Below are positions 1 through 8,220 of a stretch of DNA of 35,575 nucleotides, in pieces. Origin of the DNA: Deltaproteobacteria bacterium (GTDB lineage Bacteria; Desulfobacterota; DSM-4660; Desulfatiglandales; HGW-15); the NCBI GenBank assembly GCA_019310485.1, contig JAFDEF010000029.1, positions 1-35,575 of the forward strand, read 5' to 3'. Position 1 is the first letter of the stretch. Every line of letters starts with the position of its first letter. A program made the position numbers and the translations under genes. Under the pieces are notes generated by a model. The model searched no databases and had not been told where the DNA came from. It saw only the letters and a list, made by a program, of their open reading frames with translations.

Positions 1-234
1 CTTGTTTTCCCCGCGCGCTCCTGATCGTTTCAAGGGGTAGTTAAGCCTTGCAGGGTGATAAAAATACTCGATTACGTTTCTCCGTCTTGGGCATCCTTTT
101 GTAATTGAATATGAGGATCTTGTGCCCGGAAACTCTTTATCTGGCTCAACTGAAACCAGGCGATCAGCATCCACACCAACCGCAAGTCTGCAGGCGTTGT
201 GGCACTGAATGCAGACAACTTTTTTAATCTCCAT
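1..234 (-). CDS. Molybdopterin (bis-MGD) oxidoreductase, N-terminal part, cut by window edge
   Basis: The first 78 residues of a molybdopterin oxidoreductase of the DMSO-reductase/formate-dehydrogenase superfamily; the rest lies beyond the left edge. I translated this directly from the reverse strand. Cys8, Cys11, Cys15 and Cys48 give the C-x2-C-x3-C-x32-C pattern of the N-terminal [4Fe-4S] domain, and the following HPARLNYPLKRSGARGENK is the family's usual sequence after that domain. The ATG at 234 follows GGGAGG at a good distance. It sits 87 bp downstream of dctM on the same strand, so it may be the last gene seen of the TRAP operon. Substrate and electron partner cannot be judged from the fragment. 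The family call is firm; the specific function is unknown. Confidence 0.85.
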   Translation of the reverse strand, partial: MEIKKVVCIQCHNACRLAVGVDADRLVSVEPDKEFPGTRSSYSITKGCPRRRNVIEYFYHPARLNYPLKRSGARGENK

Positions 235-321
235 TATTGCCTCCCGAATGGCCTTGTTTGATAACTCCTTTCCCTGTGTCCCCTGTTGAAGCACGTTGTT
301 TTTTTCGGGAAGAGTGGTTCC

Positions 322-1623
322 CTATTTGACAAGGGAAGGGAGATAGGTCGCAATCTGCGGTACAAAAACAAGTATAATCGTAACGATAATCAGAGCAGCA
401 AGAAAAGGGAATATGCCGCGGAAAATATTTTCCAGGGGTACTTCAGGGGCAATCCCTTTAATCACAAAAACATTTACACCCACCGGCGGAGTGATGACGC
501 CCATCTCAGCCACCAGCACAATGATAACTCCAAACCAGATAGTGTCAAAGTGCAACTCCTTGACTATAGGGAAAAAAATCGGGATCGTAACAACTATAAG
601 GGCCATGGAATCCATGAAAAATCCACCCAAAAAATAGATAAAAATGAGGACTCCCATCACCGCCAAGGGATGAATAGGCAGCCCGCCAATCCATTCGGCG
701 AGTTTAAAAGGAATAGTGGTTATGGCCATGAAATGACCAAAAATAACGGCCCCTGTAATAATAAAGAGAACCATGCAGGCGGTCCGCAATCCATCCTTGC
801 CTGCATCGAAGAATTTTTTCCAGTTCAATTGCTTCCGGCCCAGACCTATGATCAGGGCACCTCCTGCACCAATGGCTCCTGCCTGGGTGGGACTGAACCA
901 GCCAAGGAACAGTCCGCCAATGGCAAGAAGGAAAAGGATAACTGCCTCGATTATTCCGGTTGTAGACCGGAGTTTTTGACTCCATGTAGTTGAAGGGCCG
1001 GGTGGGGCAAGCCTAGGGTTACGCCAGCACAAAAGGGCTACGGTTACTACAAAGGCAAGGCTAAGAAGTAGGCCGGGCAATATCCCGGCAATAAAAAGCT
1101 TTCCTATGGATTCCTCCACAAGTATGCCGTAAACGATGAGAACAGTGCTCGGAGGGATGAGAATACCGAGAGTCCCGGCTGAGGCAATGGTACCGGTGGC
1201 AAGGGTGATGTCGTAGTCGTATTTTTTCATCTCGGGCAGCGCTATCTTTCCCATTGTGGCGGCAGTAGCCGAGGTTGAACCACAAATAGCGGCAAAGCCG
1301 GCGCATGCAAGCACGGTGGCAATGGTAAGACCACCCCGCAGCCACCCAAGCCAGGTATAACTGGTATAGTAAAGTCTCTGGCTGATGCCGGAGGCAAAAG
1401 CAAAAGTCCCCATCAGTATAAACATGGGGATAACACTTAAAGGGTAAGAGGAAAATTCGTTAAAAATATCCTGGGCGAGAAGGCTGAGGGCAGGGCCTGG
1501 ATCCGCTAAATACGCAAAACCGATGAACCCAACAAAACCCATAGCAAAGGCAACAGGCATTCCAAGAAGGAAAAGCAAAAGCATTACCACTATACCGATA
1601 ATACCTATTTCAATAGGACTCAT
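322..1623 (-). CDS. dctM: TRAP transporter large permease, DctM family
   Basis: Large integral membrane subunit of a tripartite ATP-independent periplasmic (TRAP) transporter, which drives solute uptake with an ion gradient. It has 433 residues, the usual DctM length. The sequence is almost entirely hydrophobic, with about 12 membrane segments beginning with one at residues 5-38 and ending with one at about 405-425; Gly/Pro-rich re-entrant segments (for example GTLGILIPPSTVLIVYG) are typical of the family. Its ATG overlaps the stop of the DctQ gene by 4 bp (ATGA), so the two are translationally coupled. The substrate is not readable from this subunit; the CoA ligase gene in the same gene string suggests an organic acid. 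Confidence 0.95.
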   Translation of the reverse strand: MSPIEIGIIGIVVMLLLFLLGMPVAFAMGFVGFIGFAYLADPGPALSLLAQDIFNEFSSYPLSVIPMFILMGTFAFASGISQRLYYTSYTWLGWLRGGLTIATVLACAGFAAICGSTSATAATMGKIALPEMKKYDYDITLATGTIASAGTLGILIPPSTVLIVYGILVEESIGKLFIAGILPGLLLSLAFVVTVALLCWRNPRLAPPGPSTTWSQKLRSTTGIIEAVILFLLAIGGLFLGWFSPTQAGAIGAGGALIIGLGRKQLNWKKFFDAGKDGLRTACMVLFIITGAVIFGHFMAITTIPFKLAEWIGGLPIHPLAVMGVLIFIYFLGGFFMDSMALIVVTIPIFFPIVKELHFDTIWFGVIIVLVAEMGVITPPVGVNVFVIKGIAPEVPLENIFRGIFPFLAALIIVTIILVFVPQIATYLPSLVK

Positions 1624-2117
1624 TTCTTAACCACCCGCAGTATTGCATTTATTAGATCATGGATAAATATCAAACAAACCGGGATACTCGCCGCTGCGAC
1701 ACCGTAGGCAAAAGGAAAAAGCGGTATTCGCGCACTGGCGCTGACTTCCGCACCTGAGCGAAAATAACTGCCGAGGATAGCCAAGCGCCAGACAATCAGG
1801 ATAAAAAAACCCAGCCCGAAAATGAGAACAACACTGTCCACAACCGCCCGCACCCGTTTTGGCAGCAAAACCACAAAAAATTCCACATGCACATGCCTTC
1901 CAAGAAGAAGTGCGGAGGCTGCAACAAATGAGATCGCGACAGCCTGGGAAAGCATAACGATGTCAATAGCTCCAAGTACGGGTTTCAGGAAGAGCTTTGC
2001 CCCAATCACGTCAATGCAAGTTATAAACATCATCAAAAGCAGCCCCATTAGCCCCACCCATTCAAACCAACTGCTTATCCGGCGATTAAACCTATTGAAT
2101 TTTTCCAGGAACCCCAT
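1620..2117 (-). CDS. dctQ: TRAP transporter small permease, DctQ family
   Basis: Small membrane subunit of the TRAP transporter, 165 residues with four predicted membrane helices (about residues 15-40, 50-75, 85-110 and 125-155), as is normal for DctQ. I chose the ATG at 2117 rather than longer in-frame options because GGAG lies 8 bases upstream and the added N-terminal sequence would be polar and unlike the family. It overlaps dctM by 4 bp and lies 212 bp downstream of dctP. Confidence 0.92.
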   Translation of the reverse strand: MGFLEKFNRFNRRISSWFEWVGLMGLLLMMFITCIDVIGAKLFLKPVLGAIDIVMLSQAVAISFVAASALLLGRHVHVEFFVVLLPKRVRAVVDSVVLIFGLGFFILIVWRLAILGSYFRSGAEVSASARIPLFPFAYGVAAASIPVCLIFIHDLINAILRVVKK

Positions 2118-2168
2118 TAGCTTGACTCCGTTTGTGTTTTTCGATTTAAAGCACAATTTAGGGCTCTG

Positions 2169-2212
2169 CCCGGCAGCAAGCCCTTCATTTTTCTGACGAG
2201 CGTGCTGCCGGG
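2169..2212 (-). promoter_or_regulatory. Intercistronic hairpin between dctP and dctQ
   Basis: A perfect 10-bp inverted repeat (CCCGGCAGCA at 2169-2178, TGCTGCCGGG at 2203-2212) with a 24-nt loop. No U-run follows on the minus strand, so it is not an evident terminator. An mRNA 3'-stabilising or attenuating role that sets DctP above the membrane subunits is plausible but inferred. Confidence 0.45.
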
Positions 2213-2329
2213 GTCGAGCACAAGAAATGCGCTTTTCCCTGGTCCCACTGTCGAAAGAAAACATGGCCGTGATGCGGCTTTTCTTTTTCAGTAACCAGGT
2301 CTGGCGATGGCATCACCACGAACTTGTTT

Positions 2330-3424
2330 TTATGGTCTCATTTCGGGAGGTCCTGTTGGCGATTTAATGCCTAAGTATATCTGCTTTTTTGTCCAGTATT
2401 GAATTCGATCCTGCAGGAATTTTAGCCAGCCCCTGACCTCAGCTTCAGAGTATCCCTTTGCTACCATATTATTTACATAGTTCTCTATTACAGGTTCAGT
2501 AGCTTTTTTCCACCTGACAACTTCTTGAGGGGATAGCTCAATGATTTCCACCCCTTTCTTTTTGGCAAACTGCTTGCCGTAGAAATCAATCACATTCCAC
2601 ATCAATGCATATCTCTCTTTGTACTCGCCACAAACCTCATTGAAGATCTCTTTAATATCCTGAGGTAATTTCCTATAGCTGTTCTTGTTCATAGCCACAA
2701 AAAAAGTGTAGATATTGCCCACTTGCCAGCTTGCTGTTGTATAGCCCACGACTTCGGCAAACCTAAATGTTTTTAGGGTCTCAAAGGGCGTGTTTACCCC
2801 ATCAATAACGCCTTTAGCGATGGCATCATACACTTCCATCATAGGCGTGGGGGCAGGGGTTGCACCTAGAGCTTTAATTGTATTACCTAACATTCCGGGC
2901 GCTCTTATTGTGAGCCCTTTCAAGTCTTCCAGCTTGCGGACCGGTTTTTTACTGATAATCAGACTGGGATTGCTGCTATTCATCCAGAGGAGCTTAACCT
3001 TATCCCATTCCTTAGGCTTAAACTCATTGTAAAAATCATTTACCACCTGAGAACCAACCCAGCCACTGGGATAGGCGAGCGGCAGTTCACTAGCACTGGT
3101 AACTGGAAAACGACCCGGCGTATACTCAACATGGGCATAACCTATGTCAGCGATTCCAGTTTCAATGCCGTTGTAAATGGCGGGAGCTTTGAGCAATGAA
3201 CCGCCTGCAAGATATTGTATCTTTACCCTGCCCTTGGTGCGCTTTTCCACCTCGTTACAGAATTCTTGAGCGATTTTGGATTGACCAGACGGTGGAGGAA
3301 AGTAATTGGCAAATTTTAGCTTTATCACCTTGCCCTTCGCGTGAGCACTTTGAAGCGGCACTAAAGAAAGCATTAGCGCCAGGCAAAAGACTCCGGCTAC
3401 GACCAATACGCTTTTTCGTTTCAT
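2330..3424 (-). CDS. dctP: TRAP transporter substrate-binding protein, DctP family
   Basis: Periplasmic solute receptor of the TRAP transporter, 364 residues. A clear signal peptide (MKRK followed by a hydrophobic core) ends at the AHA site near residue 29. The domain GLTIRAPGMLGNT, with Arg174, corresponds to the conserved Arg that binds the carboxylate of ligands in DctP proteins, which points to an organic acid. A strong AAAGGAGG lies 8-9 bases before the ATG. It precedes dctQ and dctM, and the CoA ligase gene lies upstream on the same strand. Family assignment is firm; ligand identity is unknown. Confidence 0.95.
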   Translation of the reverse strand: MKRKSVLVVAGVFCLALMLSLVPLQSAHAKGKVIKLKFANYFPPPSGQSKIAQEFCNEVEKRTKGRVKIQYLAGGSLLKAPAIYNGIETGIADIGYAHVEYTPGRFPVTSASELPLAYPSGWVGSQVVNDFYNEFKPKEWDKVKLLWMNSSNPSLIISKKPVRKLEDLKGLTIRAPGMLGNTIKALGATPAPTPMMEVYDAIAKGVIDGVNTPFETLKTFRFAEVVGYTTASWQVGNIYTFFVAMNKNSYRKLPQDIKEIFNEVCGEYKERYALMWNVIDFYGKQFAKKKGVEIIELSPQEVVRWKKATEPVIENYVNNMVAKGYSEAEVRGWLKFLQDRIQYWTKKQIYLGIKSPTGPPEMRP

Positions 3425-3492
3425 AGCTAACTCCTCCTTTCAGTATTTGGTTTACGTTTTTCCAACAAGATACCACCAACCCCAGCCATTTA

Positions 3493-3514
3493 AGAGGGTT
3501 CTCTCGAACCCTTT
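3493..3514 (-). promoter_or_regulatory. GNRA-capped hairpin upstream of dctP
   Basis: On the minus strand a 9-bp stem (one G-U pair; core GGGTTC/GAACCC) is closed by a GAGA tetraloop, giving a compact stable hairpin about 70 bases before the dctP start. It lacks a following U-run. It may be a leader element or an mRNA processing/stability structure between the ligase gene and dctP. Confidence 0.35.
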
Positions 3515-3609
3515 AGGAAGCGATAATAAAGTGGATAATTTTGAGCATGGGTAAAATCGGGCACTCTGGTGTAAAAAGCTAAAATCCCAGGTGGCTTAAA
3601 GGAGTCTCT

Positions 3610-5259
3610 CTATGTAGGCTCCCCAAATTTTTTCTTTATGTCCTCAACCAACATCCTTTTGTCGATTTTTTCGGCCTTTGTATATGGCATGCTGTCAACA
3701 AATTCGATACGCTCAGGGAGTTGAAGCACAGAAGCTTTCTTATCTTTTAGAAAAGAAATGATTTGTTCAAAACTCAGTTTTGCGCCAGGTCTTGGCTGGA
3801 TGCAGGCGCACACCCGCTCCCCCATTTCCGGATCAGGCATTGGGATAACCGCAACACTAATAACATCCGGGTGCTGAATAATCAACTTTTCTATTTCAGT
3901 AGCACTGATACTTTCTCCGCCCCGGTTGATCATTTCCTTTATTCTGCCTGTAAGAGTGACATTGCCAGCTTCGTCAATCTTGGCAACATCTCCTGTCCTG
4001 AAGAAACCCTCGTTGTCGAACACTTTTCGATTTTCTTCCGGGTTCCTGTAATAACCAGTAAATACACCGGGACCCTTGATGAGCAGTTCCCCGGGTGTAT
4101 TTGGCGGCAGTTCTTTGCCACTTTTGTCAACCACCTTGTAAGTATCATAAGGGCAGGTTGGCCTCCCTACAGTGCGGAACGTTGTCTCTAAGTCGTCGTT
4201 TGATCTGGTTATTGTGGTCTGGCCTTCTGTTCCCCCGTATCCGTTGTAGAAGACGCACCCGAGCTTTTCTCTAACAGCTGTTATGAGGTCCGGCAGGCTC
4301 GCGCCTCCACCGCAGTGCATTTTTTTGAGAGAGCTCAGGTCGTAATTGCCGAGGCGGTCATAGTTAACAAGCCTGCTTGCCAGGGTGGGCACCCACACAA
4401 TAGCGGTAACTTTTTCATGCTCAATGGTTCTGCAAATATCCTGCATGTCGGTGGAATCGAGGAAAATCGTCTTCGCATAGGTAAAAATACCGCCAAGCAG
4501 ACCCTTTGTAAACGTGAGATCATGACCTATCGGACCTGCCAGGAGGCAGATATCGTCACTCAGAAAATCCCAGGCCCTTGCTGCGTATTCGGTTCCGCAA
4601 ACCAGACTGTTGTGGGTGCGCGGGACAACTTTAGGAAGCCCGGTGGTGCCGCCGGTTGGGCCCATGTGAGCAACCTGCATGGGATCAGGCCGTCTTTCTG
4701 CCAGTCTTTGAAGGTTTTCTTCGGACAGTTCGGCATCTTCTACCAGCTTTTCCATGTTCAAAAATCCCGCATGGCTCTTGCCCCTGACCAGAATCACATT
4801 GCGAAGCTGTGGATTGTCTTCTATGACATCTTTGATGATAGGCAGGTAGTCTATTTTCTTGTATCTTTCAGGCAAAACCCAAGACGAGGCGCCGGTAAGA
4901 CGTGCGAGGTGGTTGATTTCATGCTGGCGGTAACGATCAATAAGCAAAACAACGATTGCGCCGATTTTTTGAAATGCAAAGTAAGCATAAACAAATTCGT
5001 TCCAGTTAGGGAGCTGGACGAGTGCTCTGTCAGTGGCTTTTATTCCCAGCTCCATGAGGCTTATTGCAAGCCTGTTGACAATCTCCCTTGCCTGGCCGAA
5101 TGTCGCGCGGGTTGTTCCGTCAACAAAAGCTTCGCTGTCAGGGTATATATCGGCTGCCTTGTCAAGCAGGTCACTGAGGGTCAAGCCGGGCCACCAGCGA
5201 AGCCTATTGTATTTTTCGGCATCTTCTTCTTTGTATGGCGTAAAACCCTCCAGGAGCAT
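3610..5259 (-). CDS. AMP-forming acyl/aryl-acid CoA ligase
   Basis: Member of the ANL adenylate-forming superfamily, 549 residues. It would activate a carboxylic acid with ATP to an acyl-AMP and then to a CoA thioester. Motifs in order: P-loop GPTGGTTGLPK at 200-210, YGGTEG at 341-346, RTGD at 421-424, the hinge region near GRIKEMINRGGE at 438-449, and the A10 lysine Lys531. At A10 the usual Gly before the Lys is Glu (TKAEKIDKR). The overall style recalls the DhbE/EntE and aryl- or alicyclic-acid CoA ligase branch, but the acid pocket cannot be read with confidence. GGGAGG lies 7 bases before the ATG. Placed between the TRAP genes and the acyl-CoA enzymes, it is the likely entry step for the imported acid. 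Confidence 0.88.
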   Translation of the reverse strand: MLLEGFTPYKEEDAEKYNRLRWWPGLTLSDLLDKAADIYPDSEAFVDGTTRATFGQAREIVNRLAISLMELGIKATDRALVQLPNWNEFVYAYFAFQKIGAIVVLLIDRYRQHEINHLARLTGASSWVLPERYKKIDYLPIIKDVIEDNPQLRNVILVRGKSHAGFLNMEKLVEDAELSEENLQRLAERRPDPMQVAHMGPTGGTTGLPKVVPRTHNSLVCGTEYAARAWDFLSDDICLLAGPIGHDLTFTKGLLGGIFTYAKTIFLDSTDMQDICRTIEHEKVTAIVWVPTLASRLVNYDRLGNYDLSSLKKMHCGGGASLPDLITAVREKLGCVFYNGYGGTEGQTTITRSNDDLETTFRTVGRPTCPYDTYKVVDKSGKELPPNTPGELLIKGPGVFTGYYRNPEENRKVFDNEGFFRTGDVAKIDEAGNVTLTGRIKEMINRGGESISATEIEKLIIQHPDVISVAVIPMPDPEMGERVCACIQPRPGAKLSFEQIISFLKDKKASVLQLPERIEFVDSMPYTKAEKIDKRMLVEDIKKKFGEPT

Positions 5260-5285
5260 GGTAGTACCTCCCTAGGATAAAGGTT

Positions 5286-5768
5286 TTATTGTTTGGACCA
5301 ATCACATACAAGGCCTATTTTGCTCTCGTCTTCATATATCGCGCTTATTGTTTTGCATTTCCCGCTATTTTCATCGATTTGGACCCGGGCCAGGTAGGTT
5401 GTCTCAAAATTTAGCTTTTCGATTAGCTGATCTAAGACCATGTTCGTAATGGGGCAAATGTATGGCTTTACCCCGTCAGCCTTGAGTTTCTTCTCTTTTG
5501 GTAGGTGAATACAGTCCTTGATTGTGAGCTCAAGCTTGATTCCTTTTCCACCGATTTTGTAATCCATATCTTTTACAAGGCCGGCTGCCTTGATTTCTTT
5601 AATGCAACTTTGAACGATCTGTTCGGCTGTATCTCCCTTGATCTCTCTGGATTGAATAAAATCAACACCAACAAGCTCTACCTTCCAGTGCGCACAACCG
5701 GAGAGCTCGTGGAAAAGAAGTTCTTCGAGTCTTACCATAATATCATTGCAATATTCAATGCTATTCAT
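5286..5768 (-). CDS. Unrecognised Cys/His-rich protein coupled to nitroreductase
   Basis: A 160-residue soluble protein that I do not recognise. It has no signal peptide or membrane segment. It carries Cys7, Cys25, His27, Cys55, Cys86, His88 and Cys105 (the last in YICPITN), with two more Cys near the C terminus. The CAH, CIH and CP pattern could bind a metal, Fe-S cluster or haem. I chose the ATG at 5768 over a longer in-frame start because AAAGGAAAGG sits just upstream and the ATG overlaps the nitroreductase stop by 8 bp, which implies translational coupling. The context suggests a partner or sensor for the nitroreductase or the CoA ligase; this is inference only. Confidence 0.75.
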   Translation of the reverse strand: MNSIEYCNDIMVRLEELLFHELSGCAHWKVELVGVDFIQSREIKGDTAEQIVQSCIKEIKAAGLVKDMDYKIGGKGIKLELTIKDCIHLPKEKKLKADGVKPYICPITNMVLDQLIEKLNFETTYLARVQIDENSGKCKTISAIYEDESKIGLVCDWSKQ

Positions 5769-6432
5769 ACTTGGGCCTTTCCTTTCTACCGAATTCTTCC
5801 CAGTAGACCAGATCTTCAAGCGGCTTTTTAGGTCTTGGATGTTTCCTTTTCTCTTTTGGCCAGCCAATGGCAACATATGCTATTACCTTGTATTCCCCCA
5901 TGCCGGTAGGAATTTTAAGGATCTCCTTGAACTTTTTTGCATCCCTTGTGGTGGCTACCGGGCCATGCACCCAGCATGCGCCGAGGCCAAGGGAGTGGGC
6001 TTCAAGGAGCATGTTTTCAATAGCAGCAGACAGATCATAGGGCACGTCGACAGAGCCTTCCATAAGTGTCCCTATCACAGCTATTACCAGCGGGGCATGC
6101 CTTGCAAATTCTGACACCTCTCCAGAATACATGAATCTCAAAACTTCTGCTTTTTTGTCAGGGTCCTTGATCTTTTCAAAACGTTCCTGCATTTCTCCCA
6201 GGCAATACCAGGCAGTCATGCGCGAACCACTGCCAACCCTGGCAAGTCTCCCTATTTTGTTTTTTGTTTGAGGATCGCGGATGACAATGAACCGCCAGGG
6301 CTGATAGTTCTCCCCCGTGGGGGCCCACCTGGCGGCTTCCAAAATCTTATCAATCAGCTCGTCTGGGACAGGGTCAGGCTTATACCGTCTGATGCTTTTC
6401 CTTGTACTTATAACGTCAAGAATATCTCCCAT
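5761..6432 (-). CDS. Nitroreductase-family flavoprotein
   Basis: FMN-dependent nitroreductase-fold oxidoreductase, 223 residues. The N-terminal SIRRYKPDPVP (FMN phosphate/ribityl contact) and ENYQPWRFIVI near residue 41 are the hallmark motifs; LGACWVHGP near 150 is the usual C-terminal flavin-contact segment. AGGAG precedes the ATG. The last part is basic and proline-rich (KRKHPRPKKPLED), as in many anaerobe members. These enzymes often transfer hydride from NAD(P)H to enones, quinones or nitro compounds; within an acyl-CoA cluster it might reduce an unsaturated ring or enoyl intermediate. The actual substrate is not indicated. Confidence 0.88.
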   Translation of the reverse strand: MGDILDVISTRKSIRRYKPDPVPDELIDKILEAARWAPTGENYQPWRFIVIRDPQTKNKIGRLARVGSGSRMTAWYCLGEMQERFEKIKDPDKKAEVLRFMYSGEVSEFARHAPLVIAVIGTLMEGSVDVPYDLSAAIENMLLEAHSLGLGACWVHGPVATTRDAKKFKEILKIPTGMGEYKVIAYVAIGWPKEKRKHPRPKKPLEDLVYWEEFGRKERPKYE

Positions 6433-6505
6433 TAATATGTCTCCTGATTGCTGAAAGTTAGAAACTTATTTGTGGCGTGGCCCTTGAGTCAGCACAACCA
6501 TGCTT

Positions 6506-7435
6506 TTAGAGCCTGAGAACTTTTCGGGCCACTTCGCCCAGGATCAGGTCTATCTCTGCCTGGCTGAATTCAATATCAGTTTGTGGTTTCTTAAAAGCCT
6601 GGACCCACTCCTTGAGGGGGCACATCAGGTTTGGATATGGGGCATCTGTCGCAAACATGATTTTATCTGCGCCTGCAAGATCAATAATATCCCTCAGCCA
6701 CTGGTAAAAACGTGGCCTGGCAAGCCTGACATAAGGCTTTTGCCATAGGGAGAGATCCACGTAAACATTCTTCAGCCATGCAGCAGCCTGCACCGCCTCT
6801 CGCCACCAGCCAACGTCTCCGCAATGGGCAAAAATAAAGTCAACTTCCGGGTAGCGCGCTGCTGCGGATGCAAAGTAAGCGGGGCGGGAGTTTTCCCAGC
6901 GCAGGTAAGTATTAGGAGCTCCTCCTGTGTGCACCATGACGGGGATATTCCACTCTGCCGCTTTCTCGTAGACCCAGTAACAGACCGGGTCATCAGGCAT
7001 ATACCCAACCCCGGCATGGAGCTTGAATCCTTTCATTCCCCACTCATTGTAGGCCTGCTCGCAGTGTTTCATGGCCCCCTTTCTTCTCGGGTCAATCGCC
7101 ATAAAAGGAATCAGCCGCCCTTCGTGTCTTCTTGCCGCATCGGCATAGAGTTTGTTTTGGTCGAACATGTGTATAGGTGCCTCACCGAAGAGCAACCCGT
7201 AATCCACACCGAAAATTACGGTTTTGTCCACACCGGCATTGTCCATCTCCTCAATGATGTTGTCGGCATTTGGATCAATAAGCGGTCTGACAACTTTTTC
7301 AGTGAATTCCCTGTCACTGATATCAACCTTGTGGGCCTTCCGATACATCATGGCAAAACTCTTCTGAGCGCCCCTGATGTAATCTCCCTGAACCGTTCCT
7401 TTTGCTACTAAGTGTCTGTGAACATCGATAATCAT
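6506..7435 (-). CDS. Amidohydrolase-2 (ACMSD-like) family metal-dependent hydrolase/decarboxylase
   Basis: TIM-barrel metalloenzyme of the amidohydrolase_2 family, 309 residues. Visible metal/catalytic residues are the HxH in IIDVHRHLV at the N terminus, His in GFKLHAG, His in VMVHTGG, His in FIFAHCGD, and the terminal Asp in FATDAPYPN. Family members hydrolyse C-C bonds or decarboxylate cyclic and aromatic carboxylic acids. I chose ATG 7435 because AAGGGAG lies 8 bases upstream; the longer version would need a GTG at 7480 without a clear ribosome-binding site. Sitting between a mutase subunit and a nitroreductase, it may act on a ring or branched dioic acid intermediate. The specific reaction is unknown. 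Confidence 0.85.
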   Translation of the reverse strand: MIIDVHRHLVAKGTVQGDYIRGAQKSFAMMYRKAHKVDISDREFTEKVVRPLIDPNADNIIEEMDNAGVDKTVIFGVDYGLLFGEAPIHMFDQNKLYADAARRHEGRLIPFMAIDPRRKGAMKHCEQAYNEWGMKGFKLHAGVGYMPDDPVCYWVYEKAAEWNIPVMVHTGGAPNTYLRWENSRPAYFASAAARYPEVDFIFAHCGDVGWWREAVQAAAWLKNVYVDLSLWQKPYVRLARPRFYQWLRDIIDLAGADKIMFATDAPYPNLMCPLKEWVQAFKKPQTDIEFSQAEIDLILGEVARKVLRL

Positions 7436-7587
7436 CTCAATCTCTCCCTTCATTTCCTGCTGGATTTGTTCGCCTTCCACTAATTGGAAAAGAGCTCTCA
7501 GGGGAATGAACCTTTTCCTGGAAATAAATGCGTACGCTAAAACATGAACTCTAAATGCTAAGCCCTACCAAAAGGATCCGGGAACTA

Positions 7588-7989
7588 TCACCGCCTGGGC
7601 GCATTTTCTTGAATATATTTTACAATCTCAGCCTTTGGGGTGCCGGGCAAGAATACCTTGCTAACCCCCATGCCAAGGAGCCCCGGAATATCCTTCTTGA
7701 GTATGATGCCTCCAACAACGACCATTAAGTCCTCAACGCATTTTTCCTTCAAGGCTTTCATGACTTTTGGAACCAGCACCATATGGTCCCCTGAAAGGAA
7801 GCTCATTCCGAGCACATCAACATCTTCCTGAATGGCAGCATTTACCACCTGCTCCACTGTCTGCCTGAGGCCTGTGTAAACAACCTCCATACCCGAACTT
7901 TTCAAGGCATGAGCCACAATTTTTGCACCACGGTCGTGACCGTCAAGGCCGACTTTGGCTATCAACACCCTGATTTTCCGATTTTCCAT
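7588..7989 (-). CDS. Cobalamin-binding small subunit of methylmalonyl-CoA-type mutase
   Basis: Stand-alone B12-binding domain (133 residues) of an acyl-CoA mutase. The motif LDGHDRG, with His18, supplies the lower axial cobalt ligand; GMSFLSGDH and VVVGGIILKKD with the following FLPGT are the other nucleotide-loop contacts. It would assemble with the large subunit encoded upstream. ATG 7989 gives the standard family N terminus. An in-frame TTG at 8022 is possible, and a strong GAGGAGG lies 16-22 bases before the ATG, so the start is not fully settled. It is separated from the large-subunit gene by about 230 bp that hold a possible gene remnant. Confidence 0.92.
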   Translation of the reverse strand: MENRKIRVLIAKVGLDGHDRGAKIVAHALKSSGMEVVYTGLRQTVEQVVNAAIQEDVDVLGMSFLSGDHMVLVPKVMKALKEKCVEDLMVVVGGIILKKDIPGLLGMGVSKVFLPGTPKAEIVKYIQENAPRR

Positions 7990-8033
7990 GACCTGCTTTT
8001 GAATTGAACATCCTCCTCGCAAGCCGGAGAGAA

Positions 8034-8138
8034 TTATGGCTCTATAATTCTTTTGGCATCGTAGAAGTTGCCCGGCTCATAATCCTTGCTCTGAAGCTCC
8101 CGTAGAAATGCTTGAGGCTTGGTATTGAAGAACAAGGG
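8034..8138 (-). pseudogene. Possible short gene remnant between the mutase subunits
   Basis: On the minus strand, codons from about 8138 down to a TAA at 8034-8036 read as a protein-like, gap-free segment (about 34 residues ending KRIIEP) with balanced polar and aromatic content. A good ribosome-binding site (GGAGG) and tandem ATGs lie just upstream near 8145-8150 but in a different frame that stops early. This looks like the 3' end of a small or decayed gene shifted by an indel. I do not recognise the family, and chance is possible. Confidence 0.22.
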
Positions 8139-8220
8139 TCATCATTCCGTGTTTACCTCCTGCAGTTGACCCGGGCAAACTACCAAGTTCATTGGTTGTT
8201 GAACTCAGGAAACGGGGGCA

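Noticed and set aside
286-993. 235-codon plus-strand frame opposite dctM
   Set aside because: Low-complexity polar composition and complete overlap with a clear DctM gene; a reverse-strand shadow.
4315-5280. 321-codon plus-strand frame opposite the CoA ligase
   Set aside because: Overlaps the well-supported ligase gene, with no motifs and no ribosome-binding site.
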